Source of the DNA: Morella rubra | Lineage: Eukaryota > Streptophyta > Magnoliopsida > Fagales > Myricaceae | Reading direction: 5' to 3' | Length of the DNA: 64,000 nucleotides | NCBI GenBank assembly: GCA_003952965.2 | Contig: CM025850.1 | Location: 29,771,374-29,835,373 of the forward strand | Shown here: one piece after another, positions 36,143 to 47,833 of the stretch | Layout of the letters: the number at the start of each line of letters is the position of its first letter | How positions within the stretch are numbered: position 1 is the stretch's first letter | Notes under the pieces: model-generated | Databases searched by the model: none | What the model was told of the DNA's origin: nothing | What the model saw: the letters and a program-made list of their open reading frames with translations, nothing else | Program-made: the position numbers and the translations under genes

Positions 36143-39100
36143 ACTACAACAAATACACTCATAGGTGACGTTTTGTTTGGTGGAAGTTTCTATCAAAGTC
36201 GTGGACTTTTCTAAAGTAGTGGCCATTTTGAGTCGTGGAGGGTTGGTGGAAAGAAATCGGTGCAAATAGATATATGAGTACGAAAAACGTATTAGTGGGA
36301 AGAATTCTGGGTCACCACGTTGCCCATCTGTGGGGAACACAAAGAATCTTCCGTCGCAATAATTGATCCACGAATGCCGTTTTGGTCGCAATTGTTCTGT
36401 TTTTCTGACTAACGCAAGGCGTCATGATTGACTCTTCGTGCTCGAAATCTGGGCATGGTGGCTTTGTAACTGAATCATCAAGTGTCGTGGCCTCGCAAAT
36501 TCTGTCTACGCCACAAACATCAGTGGGTATAATCGTATACACCACGTCCATGTCTCCTGTCATGATTTCGATTCATAATTTTTTCCTCTGTTTTGTAGTG
36601 ACGATAAATACCGTCCCTTAGCCTTTTTTCCCCTCTGACTAACATAGTGGGAATAACTTGTATCACAATAGTTTCATTCTGTCACCTTATATTTCCAACA
36701 GCCTCTTTACACCAGTGGTGTTAAAGAACTATGTACTACTTTAGCAATGGAGGTGATATCGTTTTCTTGTCCAACGATTTTCGCCACCGGAGTACAGACG
36801 GTAGCAGTAACCATCTCCCCCACCGTGTTATTTATTTGTCTACATTATTGGAGTTCTGTCTCATGTGTGATGGTGGAAATACAATATTTCCAGCAAGATT
36901 GCAACGATCAGATTATGCAATATTTTGACGATCTGGTCAGCAACATTTATTCTTATTTTACTCTCTTCCCTCGACATCAAAATGGTTGGTGTATTGATGG
37001 TGGAAAATGTGATATATATGCATGTTTTAACAAAAATGCATTCATTGATTGGATGACTAGGAATGAAATTCAGATCATAACATTAGGAGCAAAATAAAAC
37101 CTCAGATTGTCATAACTAAATGAGAGTAACAACCTATCCATTCAACCTTGAAGTAGCCTTAAAATTATCCAGAACCCTATGACAACATAAAACAAATCCC
37201 AACTACTCCTAACACACCTAAGCAATAAAACATAAAGTTTGTTACCAAGTCTGAACCTTAAACACCCAACATGTAATGCAAATAACCAACGCCTGCAAAT
37301 ACCATAGAAGTTTATTTATTCTGAATAAGAATGGAAGGTCTATGGTGTATTCCCATCTAGTTGACTCTGCCCCGCAAGTAGCTCATACTGATACTCTAGC
37401 TTCAAGTCATACTCCTGGCACTTGTCTTCACAGTCCTTGCACCGTTGATTAAGCACTTACACATTAGATGTCAGATCATTATATGCCTTCTTGTAGTAGT
37501 CAACCTCAGATTTGTAGCTCTCTACTTGTCTTGTTAGGTGCAGAACTATGGAAGAACGTGATGCCGATGAAGGAGGTGGGATTACCGACTTCCCCATTCC
37601 CCTCACATACCCGGATCTTTGGCCTAGCACCTCAGCCACAATTTCTTCAGCAATGCCTTCATCTTTCTTTGTTGGGTCTCGCTCATCTGTAGTTCAACCA
37701 TCTTCATCTGTAAATGCAACAATTTCAAACAAGATCAGGAAACCAAGGTTTTTTATTTTTATTTTTTCATTCTAAGTTTTAATTTTATTTTTGTTTACTT
37801 ATTAAAAGTTAAGTATACAATTAAGACTCACATAAAAATTCTTAGCTTTATCATCTACCCAACTACCGTCCTTGTGGGTGTGAGCTCTTTGTAGAACTCA
37901 ATGACAGCACTGTCTTCATCCCTCTGCATAAATGTGAATTTATTCATAAATAACATACCCAGCCATATATAAATAATAACGGATACTTTCACATATGGAG
38001 AGACAAATTTTATAGTTTACAGAACCTTCTCCTCACATAAACGATGTAAAGACTTTGATCTAGCAGTATGATTAATCACCAACTTACTCCTATTTGTTGC
38101 ATTTTTCTTGCTTAGTGCCTACATTTAAAATAAGTGCTGTAACATTGTTTTCTCATTACAATTCAAAATCAACATAGAGCTCCCATATACTAAATTAGCA
38201 GTAAATCAAATCTAATATGAATTGTGAATACCTTGTAATCATCATCCTCCCACTGGGTGCATAACTTGAGCCAAGTTTTTATGTCTACTTCATCCGGTGG
38301 GTTGGTTCGTGCAATTTTAGAGGTCCTGAACTTCTTATAGATTCGATGCAGTTTGCACTTGTAGGACTTGAACGCTTCATGCATTTGATGCTTCACACAT
38401 TCCTGGTCCTACAATCGGTTTCAGTCTAATACAAAGTTTCCCTATAATAGGTTCATTACTTGAGAACTTCAATTCAAATAACAATTAATAACAAGTAATG
38501 CACTGTATGGCTGATTTAAAGAAACAACCAAAAACTACAAACCACGACACGTGCATAGAGTTCCTCTTTGTCTTCCTTAGGCACATGCATCCAACTTTTG
38601 TGTCCCAAGTTTGCAAAGTGCTTTACGATATAAGTACATCTTTCAGCAAATATGTAGATGCTCCCCTTGTATTATCCTTAATTCTTATAGGTATCCTCCC
38701 AATCTTTCTCAATTTCTCAAATTCAGTACCCTTAGCTGATCCACCACATCTTCGCTTTGGTGGAGATGCTGCAAGATATTTGACAACGGCAAATAAATAA
38801 TATCAGAACACAGATTTGAAAACAATGCAAAAAAGCATAAAGCTTTTTGTGAAGTCCATTCCAAACATCTGCAAAGTAATATATATATATTGATAAAAAA
38901 AAAACTATGAGATCCATGCTGTTGTGTGCTTGGAGGCGAGCCTTCAAGTTTTGCACCTCTTTGTCATCATGCTGCAGATCTTCAGTCATCTCATCCCCTA
39001 AACGGAAGTTTAATATCAGTGACAGCAATGGTTTAAAGCATATTACATAAAGGAAAAATCTGAACAGTATACTCGTAGTATTCTATGTGTCTCCTTGGTC

Positions 39101-39315
39101 TGTTGACTCCACCAACTGGAATGACGGAACATCTACTGGATCAACTTCATCCCTTAACGCCCACATATTCTTGTTGATGTGACCAACGTGACCTTATTGT
39201 GTCTCTCTGCCCGGACCCCCATAAACCCGATTCCTTTTGGATAGCATGTGCGTCTTCAGCCAACCACTAGTTGTCCCCTACAATTTCATGGCCTATGAGT
39301 GTATTTGTTGTAGTG
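36143..39315 (-). mobile_element. CACTA transposon, 3173 bp
   Basis: The ends are perfect 24-bp inverted repeats (36143-36166 and 39292-39315) beginning CACTACAACAAATAC, the CACTA superfamily signature. It sits in the PAPS1 pseudogene, so the donor sequence is known. TCA lies on both sides (36138-36140 and 39316-39318), with two extra bases CA on the left before CACTA. Only a Transposase_24-type reading region is seen on the minus strand. The main TNP2/TNPD-type transposase is absent, so the element is non-autonomous. Confidence 0.92.
37457..39250 (-). pseudogene. CACTA accessory protein (Transposase_24 type), broken or multi-exon
   Basis: Pieces on the minus strand in order: KSKRRCGGSAKGTEFEKL near 38700-38760, MHEAFKSYKCKLHRIYKKF with NPPDEVDIKTWLKLCTQWE near 38230-38390, and RSGYVRGMGKSV with a coiled-coil-like end near 37457-37620. 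This order and wording fit the plant En/Spm-associated Transposase_24 (Ptta) proteins, which bind element ends. Some breaks between pieces may be introns; others look like decay. I cannot give a clean exon model. Confidence 0.7.
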
Positions 39316-40488
39316 TCAAGATAATTCGGGAGAAGACAATCAATTTTAAATGAAACAGATGATGAAAGTAAGAGAAAGCGCATGGATGATTGTTTAGAGG
39401 CTAACGTGAGAAACACCAAGCGTTTAGCTACTATACCTCCTTCCTTTGGAGAAGTTCATGAAGGTAGTGCTCCTTCCAACAATGGGAGCCCATGTTCTCT
39501 CAAAGGTGACAACATGGATAATCATATTCATAGGTCTAACGAATCTAGGAGAGAGAGGTCTGTGAATAATAAACCAGACAGCTCTTCTCAAAATGGTCAT
39601 TATAATGGATCAAGATGCAGTCCACCTATCGAAGCTCAATCTTCAGCTGTTGTTACAACAAGCTCTACGGAAGCAGAGAAGATGGCAATAGAGAAGATTA
39701 TGTCTGGTCCCTATGTTGTCCATGAAGCTTTTCCTGGAGAACTTGATGAGCTTAAAGACGATGTTGAATATAATACCCAAGAAAAAGCTTTTCGGGGGAA
39801 CATGAAAGTTGGCCCTATTGAGTCTTCAACTGCAAACGCAGCAATGGTACCCACTAGCATGCAATCTGTTTCCAGTGGTTTATATTCCAATGGGAACTTA
39901 TAGGAGGAGCTAACTGAGGTCTTACTTCCTAACCTTGTAGCTTGTTGTTTCATCCATAGATACCTCTCTTGGGTTCTTCTTTTAGATGTGTATCCCAGTT
40001 AACTTTATGTAGATGTTATTTGTGGTTTTTGTAAATCGTGAAACATATGGTTTTTAATAGATTAACCTCCAGTTGAAAAAAATTAAAAGGCAACTATAAG
40101 GACAATAGAGAACTTTGTTATTTAGCTTATGGTAACTCAGATGAAAATGATTTGGCTTTGCTATTAGAGGGTTTGCAAGGCTGAAGTTATTCATGACATA
40201 TGAATGTTGTTCTTTGATATATGAATTCATCACTATTTGCAAAAATTGTTTACGGAGATGATCTGGTTTCTTTATGTACGCTGAGACAGATGAATGAAAT
40301 GGCAAGGAAGGAGCTCACAATGTCAAATATTAGCAAACATAACTAGCACAATGCATGCTAAAAGACTGCATTAAGTTCTTTCTGACTTCATTTGATGTGG
40401 AGGCGCTCCGTTCTATTTAACTTTTTGCTTTAGCTTATTTGATTAATCTTGCCATTACTAATGAGTTATATTCCTTGGTGTTATTACA

Positions 40489-40842
40489 GTGAGTGAATAA
40501 GGATTCGAAAAATCATACTTCTTGCTTTTAATTCATTAATTATTAGCCTGACTTTTCTACAATGTTACTCAATAATATTTTGTATAGACATCTCATGCCA
40601 TAACAAATACCCAAAGTTTTAGAAAACAATATATACAAGTGATTAATCCATAAAGAAACATCCAATTAATCTATAAAGGAACATCCAATAATTATCTCAT
40701 AATTATTTTAAATAATTAGTTTTGAGGCATACGTCTAACATTTATAATTATGTGTGAAGTTCATGTCGAGATGGACCAGGATCTTTTCTAATTTGGTGAC
40801 CAAAATTGATGGTCAAATTTGAAGAAAAAAAGACACTTATAA
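40489..40842. other. AT-rich DNA of unknown origin
   Basis: Homology to PAPS1 stops at about 40488 and LTR homology begins near 40843. The sequence between has no recognisable gene. A stretch near 40765-40830 resembles 41105-41160 in the same orientation (both with a GATCTTTT word followed by a GATGGTC word), a short diverged repeat probably belonging to the rearranged copia element. Confidence 0.4.
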
Positions 40843-40850
40843 AGGGGTCT

Positions 40851-40990
40851 TGAGATGTATTACATATACACAAATATTGAATCAATAGAGGATTGTTTCT
40901 GAAGAACTATTTCTCTCTCTTGAGATGTATTACATATACACAAATATTGAATCAATAGAGGATTGTTTCTGAAGAACTATTTCTCTCTAC
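40851..40990 (+). repeat. 70-bp tandem duplication in the inverted LTR piece
   Basis: Sequence beginning TGAGATGTATTACATATACA at 40851 repeats from 40921 with a 70-bp period and is identical until the last base or two. The matching LTR at 45087-45410 has one copy, so this is a later local event. Confidence 0.9.
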
Positions 40991-43900
40991 TCTCTTATCT
41001 ACTTTTCTCTTGCTACGATTTCAAGATTCATATTGTTATTTCTCTTTAGTTTCACAATATAAATTAAAAGAATTACTAACCCAGACCTAATACATATGCA
41101 AATAGAGATCTTTTTCAATTTGCTGACTAAATTAGATGGTCTAATTCAAAAAGAGAAAGACAAAACATGTGGAACCTACAACATTCAATGTTGTCTTTAT
41201 TAAATACTAGAAGCCTATATGGGCAAAGTATATTATTCTCATATCCCTACTTCAAGAGGTATTCACTAAGACGATGGTACCAAATGCATCTAAATTGTTT
41301 TAATCCCTATATAGGAACTTTTGCAATTTGATAGAGTACATGCTTCTGGATGTAGAATTACATCTTTTAGGCTGTTTAAATGCTTCAGAGATTTTCATGT
41401 ATATATCATGGTCTAATGAACCATATAAGTATGCAGTCACAACATCTATTAATCGCACATCTAATCTTTCTATAACTCATAAGTTGATTAAAAATTAAAT
41501 ATGAATGTAATCGAATCCATTACGGGAGAATAAGTTTCTTCATAGTCAATCATAGGTCTTTACAAGAAGCCTTGTGCGACAAGTCGTGCTTTATATCTCA
41601 CGCCTTTATTTTTCTCATTACGTTTTCACATAAATGCCCACTTATCCAACATGCATGACATCTTTAGGTGTTGGGACTACATGTCTAAATACTTCACGTT
41701 TGGCTAGAGAGTTTAACTTTGCTTGGATTGCTTCTCTCCACATTTGCCAATCATTTATATGTCGACATTCTTAGACGGATTGTGGTTCATTTTTATCATT
41801 ACTTCTAGTAATGTCAAAAGCAATTTTGAACGAAAATATGTTGTCGACAACAATTTTGTTTATATCCAATATTTCTCCTGTAATCACATAATGTATTGAG
41901 ATCTCATTATTTTCAAGTACCTTTTCCTTTTCAGAAATTATTTCTTCAGCAGCTGCCACTTCTAGGGCTATCTCTTCAGGAGATTCCATTTCATAAAATT
42001 GTGAATTTTCTTTTCATGAGATTGATTTTTCAATTTTATTGCTTGTATTGTGGGTATGACCTCCTCGACAGCACCAATTTCTTTCTTTTGTGTCTTTTGC
42101 TTTTGGAGAATTTTATTTTTAGCACCAAGAGGTTTACCATGTTTCAGGCCTGTATTGGATTCATTTGCTATATGTTGTTCTTCAGGAACATCAATCCGTG
42201 CAGGGATATTAGCAGCTGAGATGTATGATTTCACAACCCTCTTATTATTTGTAAACACATAAGGTAATTGATTTGCAATATTTTGTAAATGAATTATCTT
42301 TTGAAGTTCCAGTTCACATTGATTGGTTCGAGGATCAAAATGAGATAATGTCAAATTATTTCATGTAATCTCACGTCATTCTTCAAGCAACGACTTTTCA
42401 CCTCCTAGTGGTGGAAAAATGGTCTCATCAAAATGGTAGCCATTAAAACGTGCTTTAAATATATTATCAATTAATAGTTCAAGATATCTAATAATGGATG
42501 GAGAATTAAAACCAACATAAATACTAAGTCTACGTTGAGGACCTATATATCTTAGTGCATGAGTGGGTGAAATTGGAACAAAGACAGCATAACCAAAAAT
42601 TTGAAGATTAGAGATATTTGGAGGTTGACCAAAAGTAAGTTTAAGAGGAGAATATTTATGACAAGCGGTTGGCCTAATTAGTACTAGTTGTAGCATGTAA
42701 AGTAGCGTGTTCCCAAGTAGAAACTGGTAACTTTGTTCTCATAAGCAAAGGCGAGCAATTAACTAAAGTCTTTTTATGAAAGATTCAGCTAAACCATTTT
42801 GAGTATGAACATGAGAACAAAATATTCAACATCAATTTCATTAGATACACAATAGATATTAAAACCCTTTGATGAAAATTTTGTTCTTAGCCTAATAATT
42901 TGAGCAAGCAAGCGGGCAAATGCAACATTTTGAGTAGAAAGAAGGCAAGCATGTGACCATCTAGTCATTAGTCAAAACCATGAAATATCTAAATAGTCCA
43001 CATGAGGGATGAATTGAACTTACAAATATCTCCCTGAATTCTTTGTAAAAATGATGGAGACTCAACAACTACCTCGGAGAGAGATGATTTAATAATAAAT
43101 TTCCCTGAGAACATGAACTGCATGGATAATCACTTGGTAAAGAAATCTTTTGATTCTTTGAATGATATCCATGTTAATTCTCAATAATTCAACGTATCAT
43201 TATAAATTCTGGATGTCTAAGTTGATCACACCAAAGCATAAATGTCTTTGGATCAGAGCACCTTTGGTGCATTACAATATTTGATTCAGCTATTCTTATG
43301 GTTGTATAATAAAATTCAAAAGAGAAAACATGTAGTTTTTCCAGTATGAGCTTCTGGCCCGATACTCTAGATGTAATATAAAGAAATTCTTTATTGCCTT
43401 CATTATTAGTTTCAATGTGATAACCATTGAGATGTATATCCTTAAAACTGAGTAAATTTCTTTTAGATTTAAAAAAATATAATGCCTCATCAATACACAA
43501 ATTTGTTCCGTCATGTAGCATAATATAGGCTTTTCTGGAGCCTTGAATTAGGTTTACAGAACCTAATATAGTATTGACACATGTAGTAGACAATGTTAAG
43601 TATTGATAACACTTATTCTCTTTCAGGATTGTATGCGTTGTTGTATTGTTTGCCAGACAAAAATTATCCTTGACTATCTTGGAGTGAATCAATGCATTAG
43701 ATGAATTCATATTGCTTTACACACATAATATATATATATATATATATCAATCACTAATACATAGGAACATGAAAAGAAAGCTCGAACATTTTATTTCATC
43801 ATGAAGAGAATACATTAATTTATCAGAACATTTCTGTAAGGCTTTAACATTTTATTTCATCATAAAGAAAATACATTAATTTATGAGAACATTTCCATCG

Positions 43901-45086
43901 CCAATCAAATGATCAATTTTTCCAGTAAGATCTTCAAATAAATACGAAACATCAACATGAGTAACATTAGCTCCATTAAAAGTATCAAGAAAGTTATGAT
44001 GATCAACAAAATTTGTTTATTTTCCTTTCCCATTCTGAAAGGTTTAGTACTAGGTCAACCAAGTGCCTTGACGTATGACAGTTACGAGAACAATGCCCAT
44101 TCATCCAACACCGATAACACTTTTCTTCATAATTCTTTGAAGGTTTATTCTGCAAACCTTTGCATTTTTCTTGTTTGTTTTCCCCTTTTGGTCTTCCACC
44201 AACCACGACCACGACCATAGTTTTTTTTAATGAAATGATGTCTCATTCACTTCGGGGAGTGAGACTCCATTCACTTTAGGAAATGGTTGAGAACCAGTTG
44301 GTCGGGACGAATGATTTTTCATCAAAAAATTTTGTTCAACCACAAAAAGACAAGAAATCATAATAGAATATTTTGTGAACTTTCGCTTTCGATATTGCTA
44401 TTGTAGGAGCAAATTCGAAGCATGAAAAGTAGTAGATATTTTCTTTAACATGTCTTCTTCAGTGACATTTTTTCCACACATTATCAATTGTGAAGTGATT
44501 TGACAAAGCAGAATTATACCCACAAACATATTTAAAATCTTGCAACCTCAGGTGCATCCAATTATATCGAGCTTTTGTTAGGATCACAGACTTCTGGTAC
44601 TTGTATCTCTCCTTTAAATTATTCCATAAAATAAGGGGATCTTTTACCGTAAGATGTTTAGATTTCAATTTTTCATAGAGATGATGACATAAGAAAATCA
44701 TTGCCTTGGTGCAATCCTGCAAGGATGTGTTATTTTCCTCCCAAATAATATTCCAAGATTCTTATTATCAAGATGAATTTCAGCATCAAAGAAACATGAG
44801 AGATAATTGTTGCCTGAAATATCAAGAGCTACAAATTCACATTTTGCAAGATTTGACATGATCTATAACAAGCAACAAATGAATAAGTCTCTAATTCAAT
44901 TAAACAAATCAACTAAGAAGAAAATGTCAAATTGAATAAACTTATCACAAACTTGTAAAAGGGATATAAAAATATTCAACTTCTTTTGACTTTAGGAATG
45001 AAATTTTTGCAACAAGAAAGTACACGATCTTCTCTCGTAATTTCAAGTGCTTCTTTTACGATAGGTAGAATTTCGTGCTGATAACG

Positions 45087-45410
45087 TGTTCTAAAACTAA
45101 AGAAAAAATAACAATATGAATCTTGAAATCGCAGCAAGAGAAAAGTAGACAAGAGAGTAGAAAGGAATAGTTCTTCAAGAACTATGCTCTATTCATTTAA
45201 TATTTGTGTGTATGTAATACATCTCAAGACCTCTTTATATAGTCATAGGGTCATATATATATATATAACTAAAAGGAATTAAAATAGTACATAATGGTGG
45301 GAAAATCAAGAGGTGGGAAAAATAAAGAGGTGTAATGGTCATTTATAATATTTCATAATTACAAGATTAATGGTCAGTCATAGTAACTCATAATTATAAT
45401 ATTCATAACA
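45087..45410 (-). repeat. LTR of the second copia element
   Basis: It is bounded by TG...CA on the minus strand and lies beside the primer site at about 45071-45085. Host sequence shared with unit A (ATTTAATAAATT) starts directly to the right. Confidence 0.8.
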
Positions 45411-46051
45411 ATTTAATAAATTTAAAATAAATAAGAAGAAGAATTTTTCATAACTGAACCGTTCATTAAAAACACAACAACGAAGATTATTTAAATTTAA
45501 GGAAAAAAATAAAAATTGAGAGAAAAAACATGGAAAAAAGAAAAGGGAAGCAAGGTTTCCATTCATCGAGTGATTCAATGGTAGAGTCCTGAACCGCAGA
45601 ATTAGTTTCTCAAATTAGATAGCTTTTATTTTACCATCTTACTGTTTATCACATAAGACATATAATGATCTTATGAAAATTAAATTATATTTCTAAGATA
45701 CTTAATAAAGTTTACATCAATTAATGAGAAGATAATGGTAATTAGAATTGGCCTGAAAAAGCAAAAGAACAAATTACATCCAAAACATGTTACAGGCTGA
45801 GGAAGCCGTAATTAGCTTCCATAACTATTTTGCAACATTATTAGCAATAATAGAGATGAAATCAGAGAGTATTATATATTATAATCTGAAAACGACTGTC
45901 ACTCAGACAACATACAAGCAAAGAAAAAGGTAGGCGAGATGTCGAGTGTTCCTAGGACTAACCAAAACCCACTTGTCTGCTCGCATGCGGCCCTGCGAAC
46001 TATCTTTACCCTTTGCCTCTGTTTCATTGAGAAAGTGAGAGCCAGTTTCCG

Positions 46052-46073
46052 GAGAGAGAGAGAGAGAGAGAGA
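46052..46073 (+). repeat. GA repeat abutting the DUF599 start codon
   Basis: GGA(GA)n runs into ATG at 46074. The arrangement is shared with the upstream pseudogene. GA tracts in plant 5' leaders can be bound by BPC/GAGA factors; any role here is inference. Confidence 0.75.
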
Positions 46074-47833
46074 ATGGAAGAGAAACAGTTGGATTATGTA
46101 TTGGTACCGTTCGGTCTATTGGTGCTGGGATTATACCACGTCTGGCTTCTCGTCACCATCCTCCGGTTTCCCAAAAAAACAGTAATTGGCCTGAATTCCC
46201 AGTCGCGCCACCAATGGGTCTTCTCCATGATGACTGTTAAGGCCCTCTTCTTTTTTTCTCTTTATATCTGAATCTACTTAGAAGTTTTATGGGTAGTTGT
46301 GACCATGATCCTATATATGTTTGTGAACTCACACGTAAAGCCATCAGTATTAGGAATTCCTGTTGAAAGTTTCTGTAGCCTCGGGAGTTCCAAAACGAGC
46401 GTGCCTATTGATCTAGTATGCTAGATGAATGTTTCATTTGATTTTACAGACCAAAGGTGAATGGCAACCTTAACTATTAGCGTTTGTAGATGTTATTTGG
46501 GTCTAAACCGGATTTTTCGTCAAAGAAAAAAAGAGGAAAAGAAAAAAAATACTCTTGGATAGTAATTACAGCTGGGTAAAAGCCGCCCTTTTATAATGCT
46601 GTTCTTTGAATCAATTTATACTCTATGACCTGTTTATTTCAAGAGATTCCAGAACAGATTATTTATTTCCTTCCAAACCTAGGTCCGTTGGGTTTAGCTT
46701 CTTTATGACTCTCAACTATGCTTGGCAACTTTGGAGAGGTTTATGTGCATATTAACCTAATATGTCTTCAGAAGATTATCATTTCTTGTGATTCGTGGCA
46801 GTTTATGGTCTTCTCTTAATGCCTTCAATCAAATTGAGAGAATTCGTGAGAACAGAACAGGAATTTATGCTGAATTTTTATAAGTGGAGTGTTAGTTTCA
46901 TTAGCAAAAAATTGAAATAACTAACAGATTAAATTTGACTGTTTTTAGCCATGCATAAACAACATGAATCAAAACTTCTGAAATTGATGCCTGTTGAGTT
47001 GTGACTGTTATTATCTGATCCACTACAGTGATGGTGGTGACTACTATCTGCTAAAGGTTTAATAATTAGGAGTGCAACTGTTTTTTTCAAGAACGGGTTA
47101 CCGCAAAAATTACTTCTGGCTCTTATTAAGTACTTTTCAAAATCAATCCAATGATTAGAACTTTCATCCCAATGCTTTCCTGAAAGCTGTTTTTTTATTT
47201 GTTGGTGCATGGTAGTCCAAATAATTTCTGCAAGAATCGTTGTTAGCATTTTAGTATTGGCCCCAGAATTTGGAGAAGTGACTCCCACTGCATTTTTTTC
47301 AGGACCCCTTGAAGGATGGTCTTTTGGTGGTTCAAACAATTCGCAACAACATAATGGCATCTACACTATTAGCAACAACGGCAATTACTCTCGGTTCATT
47401 AATCAGTGTTTTTGTCAGTAGCACATCACACACTTCCACCACATCTTCGCGATTGATTTATGGCAACAAGAGTTCCACGTTGTCTGCAATGAAGTACTTT
47501 TCTATCTTGCTCTGCTTCCTCCTTGCCTTTCTTTTCAATGTGCAGTCTATTAGATACTATGCCCACGTTAGCTTCTTGGCCACTGTGCCTGCAGCGAAAG
47601 ACAATAAAGAGTCTATTGAGTATGTTGTGGGAGTTTTGAATCGAGGAAGCTGCTTTTGGTCACTTGGGTTGAGAGCATTCTACTTGTCATTCCCTCTCTT
47701 CCTGTGGATTTTTGGGCCTATACCAATGTTTATTTGTTGTTGTGTAATGTCCTGTATCCTGTATTTCCTGGACACCACTAGCAGCTTTACTCGGAATCTT
47801 CATATACAGTCACACCATCAGACTGGATACTGA
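46074..47833 (+). CDS. DUF599 family membrane protein
   Basis: Two exons, 46074-46235 and 47303-47833, with GT-AG ends (ACT|GTTAAG; TTTTTTCAG|GACCCC) and phase 0, encode 230 residues, the usual size for plant DUF599 proteins. Hydrophobic helices lie near residues 8-30, 71-93, 118-138 and 178-208. Conserved family features include YHVWL near the start, the AVQTLRN-like VVQTIRNNIMAST after the first loop, SIRYYAHVSF, and the late LRAFYLSFPLFLWIFGP. A membrane location is clear, but the biochemical role of the family is not known to me. It is the intact partner of the pseudogene at 33945-35595. An exon-1 readthrough frame continuing into the intron is ignored because the spliced frame restores the family alignment. 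Confidence 0.9.

Larger units (their letters stand above)
36046..40488 (+). pseudogene. headless PAPS1 copy, split by a CACTA element
   Basis: The two pieces 36046-36142 and 39316-40488 match 21741-22990 of PAPS1: the C-terminal half of exon 10 plus the following intron. The longest open piece, 39382-39903, matches the variable tail (NTKRLATIPPSFGEVHEG; ESRRERSVNNKPDS; AEKMAIEKIMSGPYVVHEAFPGE) and stops at GGGAACTTATAG, where PAPS1 continues with GAGGAGCTTGAG. The catalytic and central domains were never included. Exons 11 and 12 are absent because homology ends at about 40488. No polymerase function is possible. Confidence 0.9.
40843..45410 (-). mobile_element. second Ty1-copia fossil, rearranged
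   Basis: Minus-strand parts: LTR at 45087-45410 (324 bp, opens TGTTATGAAT), a primer site matching TTATCAGCACGAA just inside it, gag pieces (44459-44722 and 44003-44218, the latter with the knuckle CYRCWMNGHCSRNCH), gag-pre-integrase (43189-43710), integrase C-terminal part (42376-42696) and a weak RT remnant near 41220-41330. At the left, 40843-41056 is LTR sequence in the opposite orientation. The element is broken many times (at least eight by my reading) and lacks much of RT and all RNase H. It differs in family from the copia element at 29250-33139. Confidence 0.85.
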
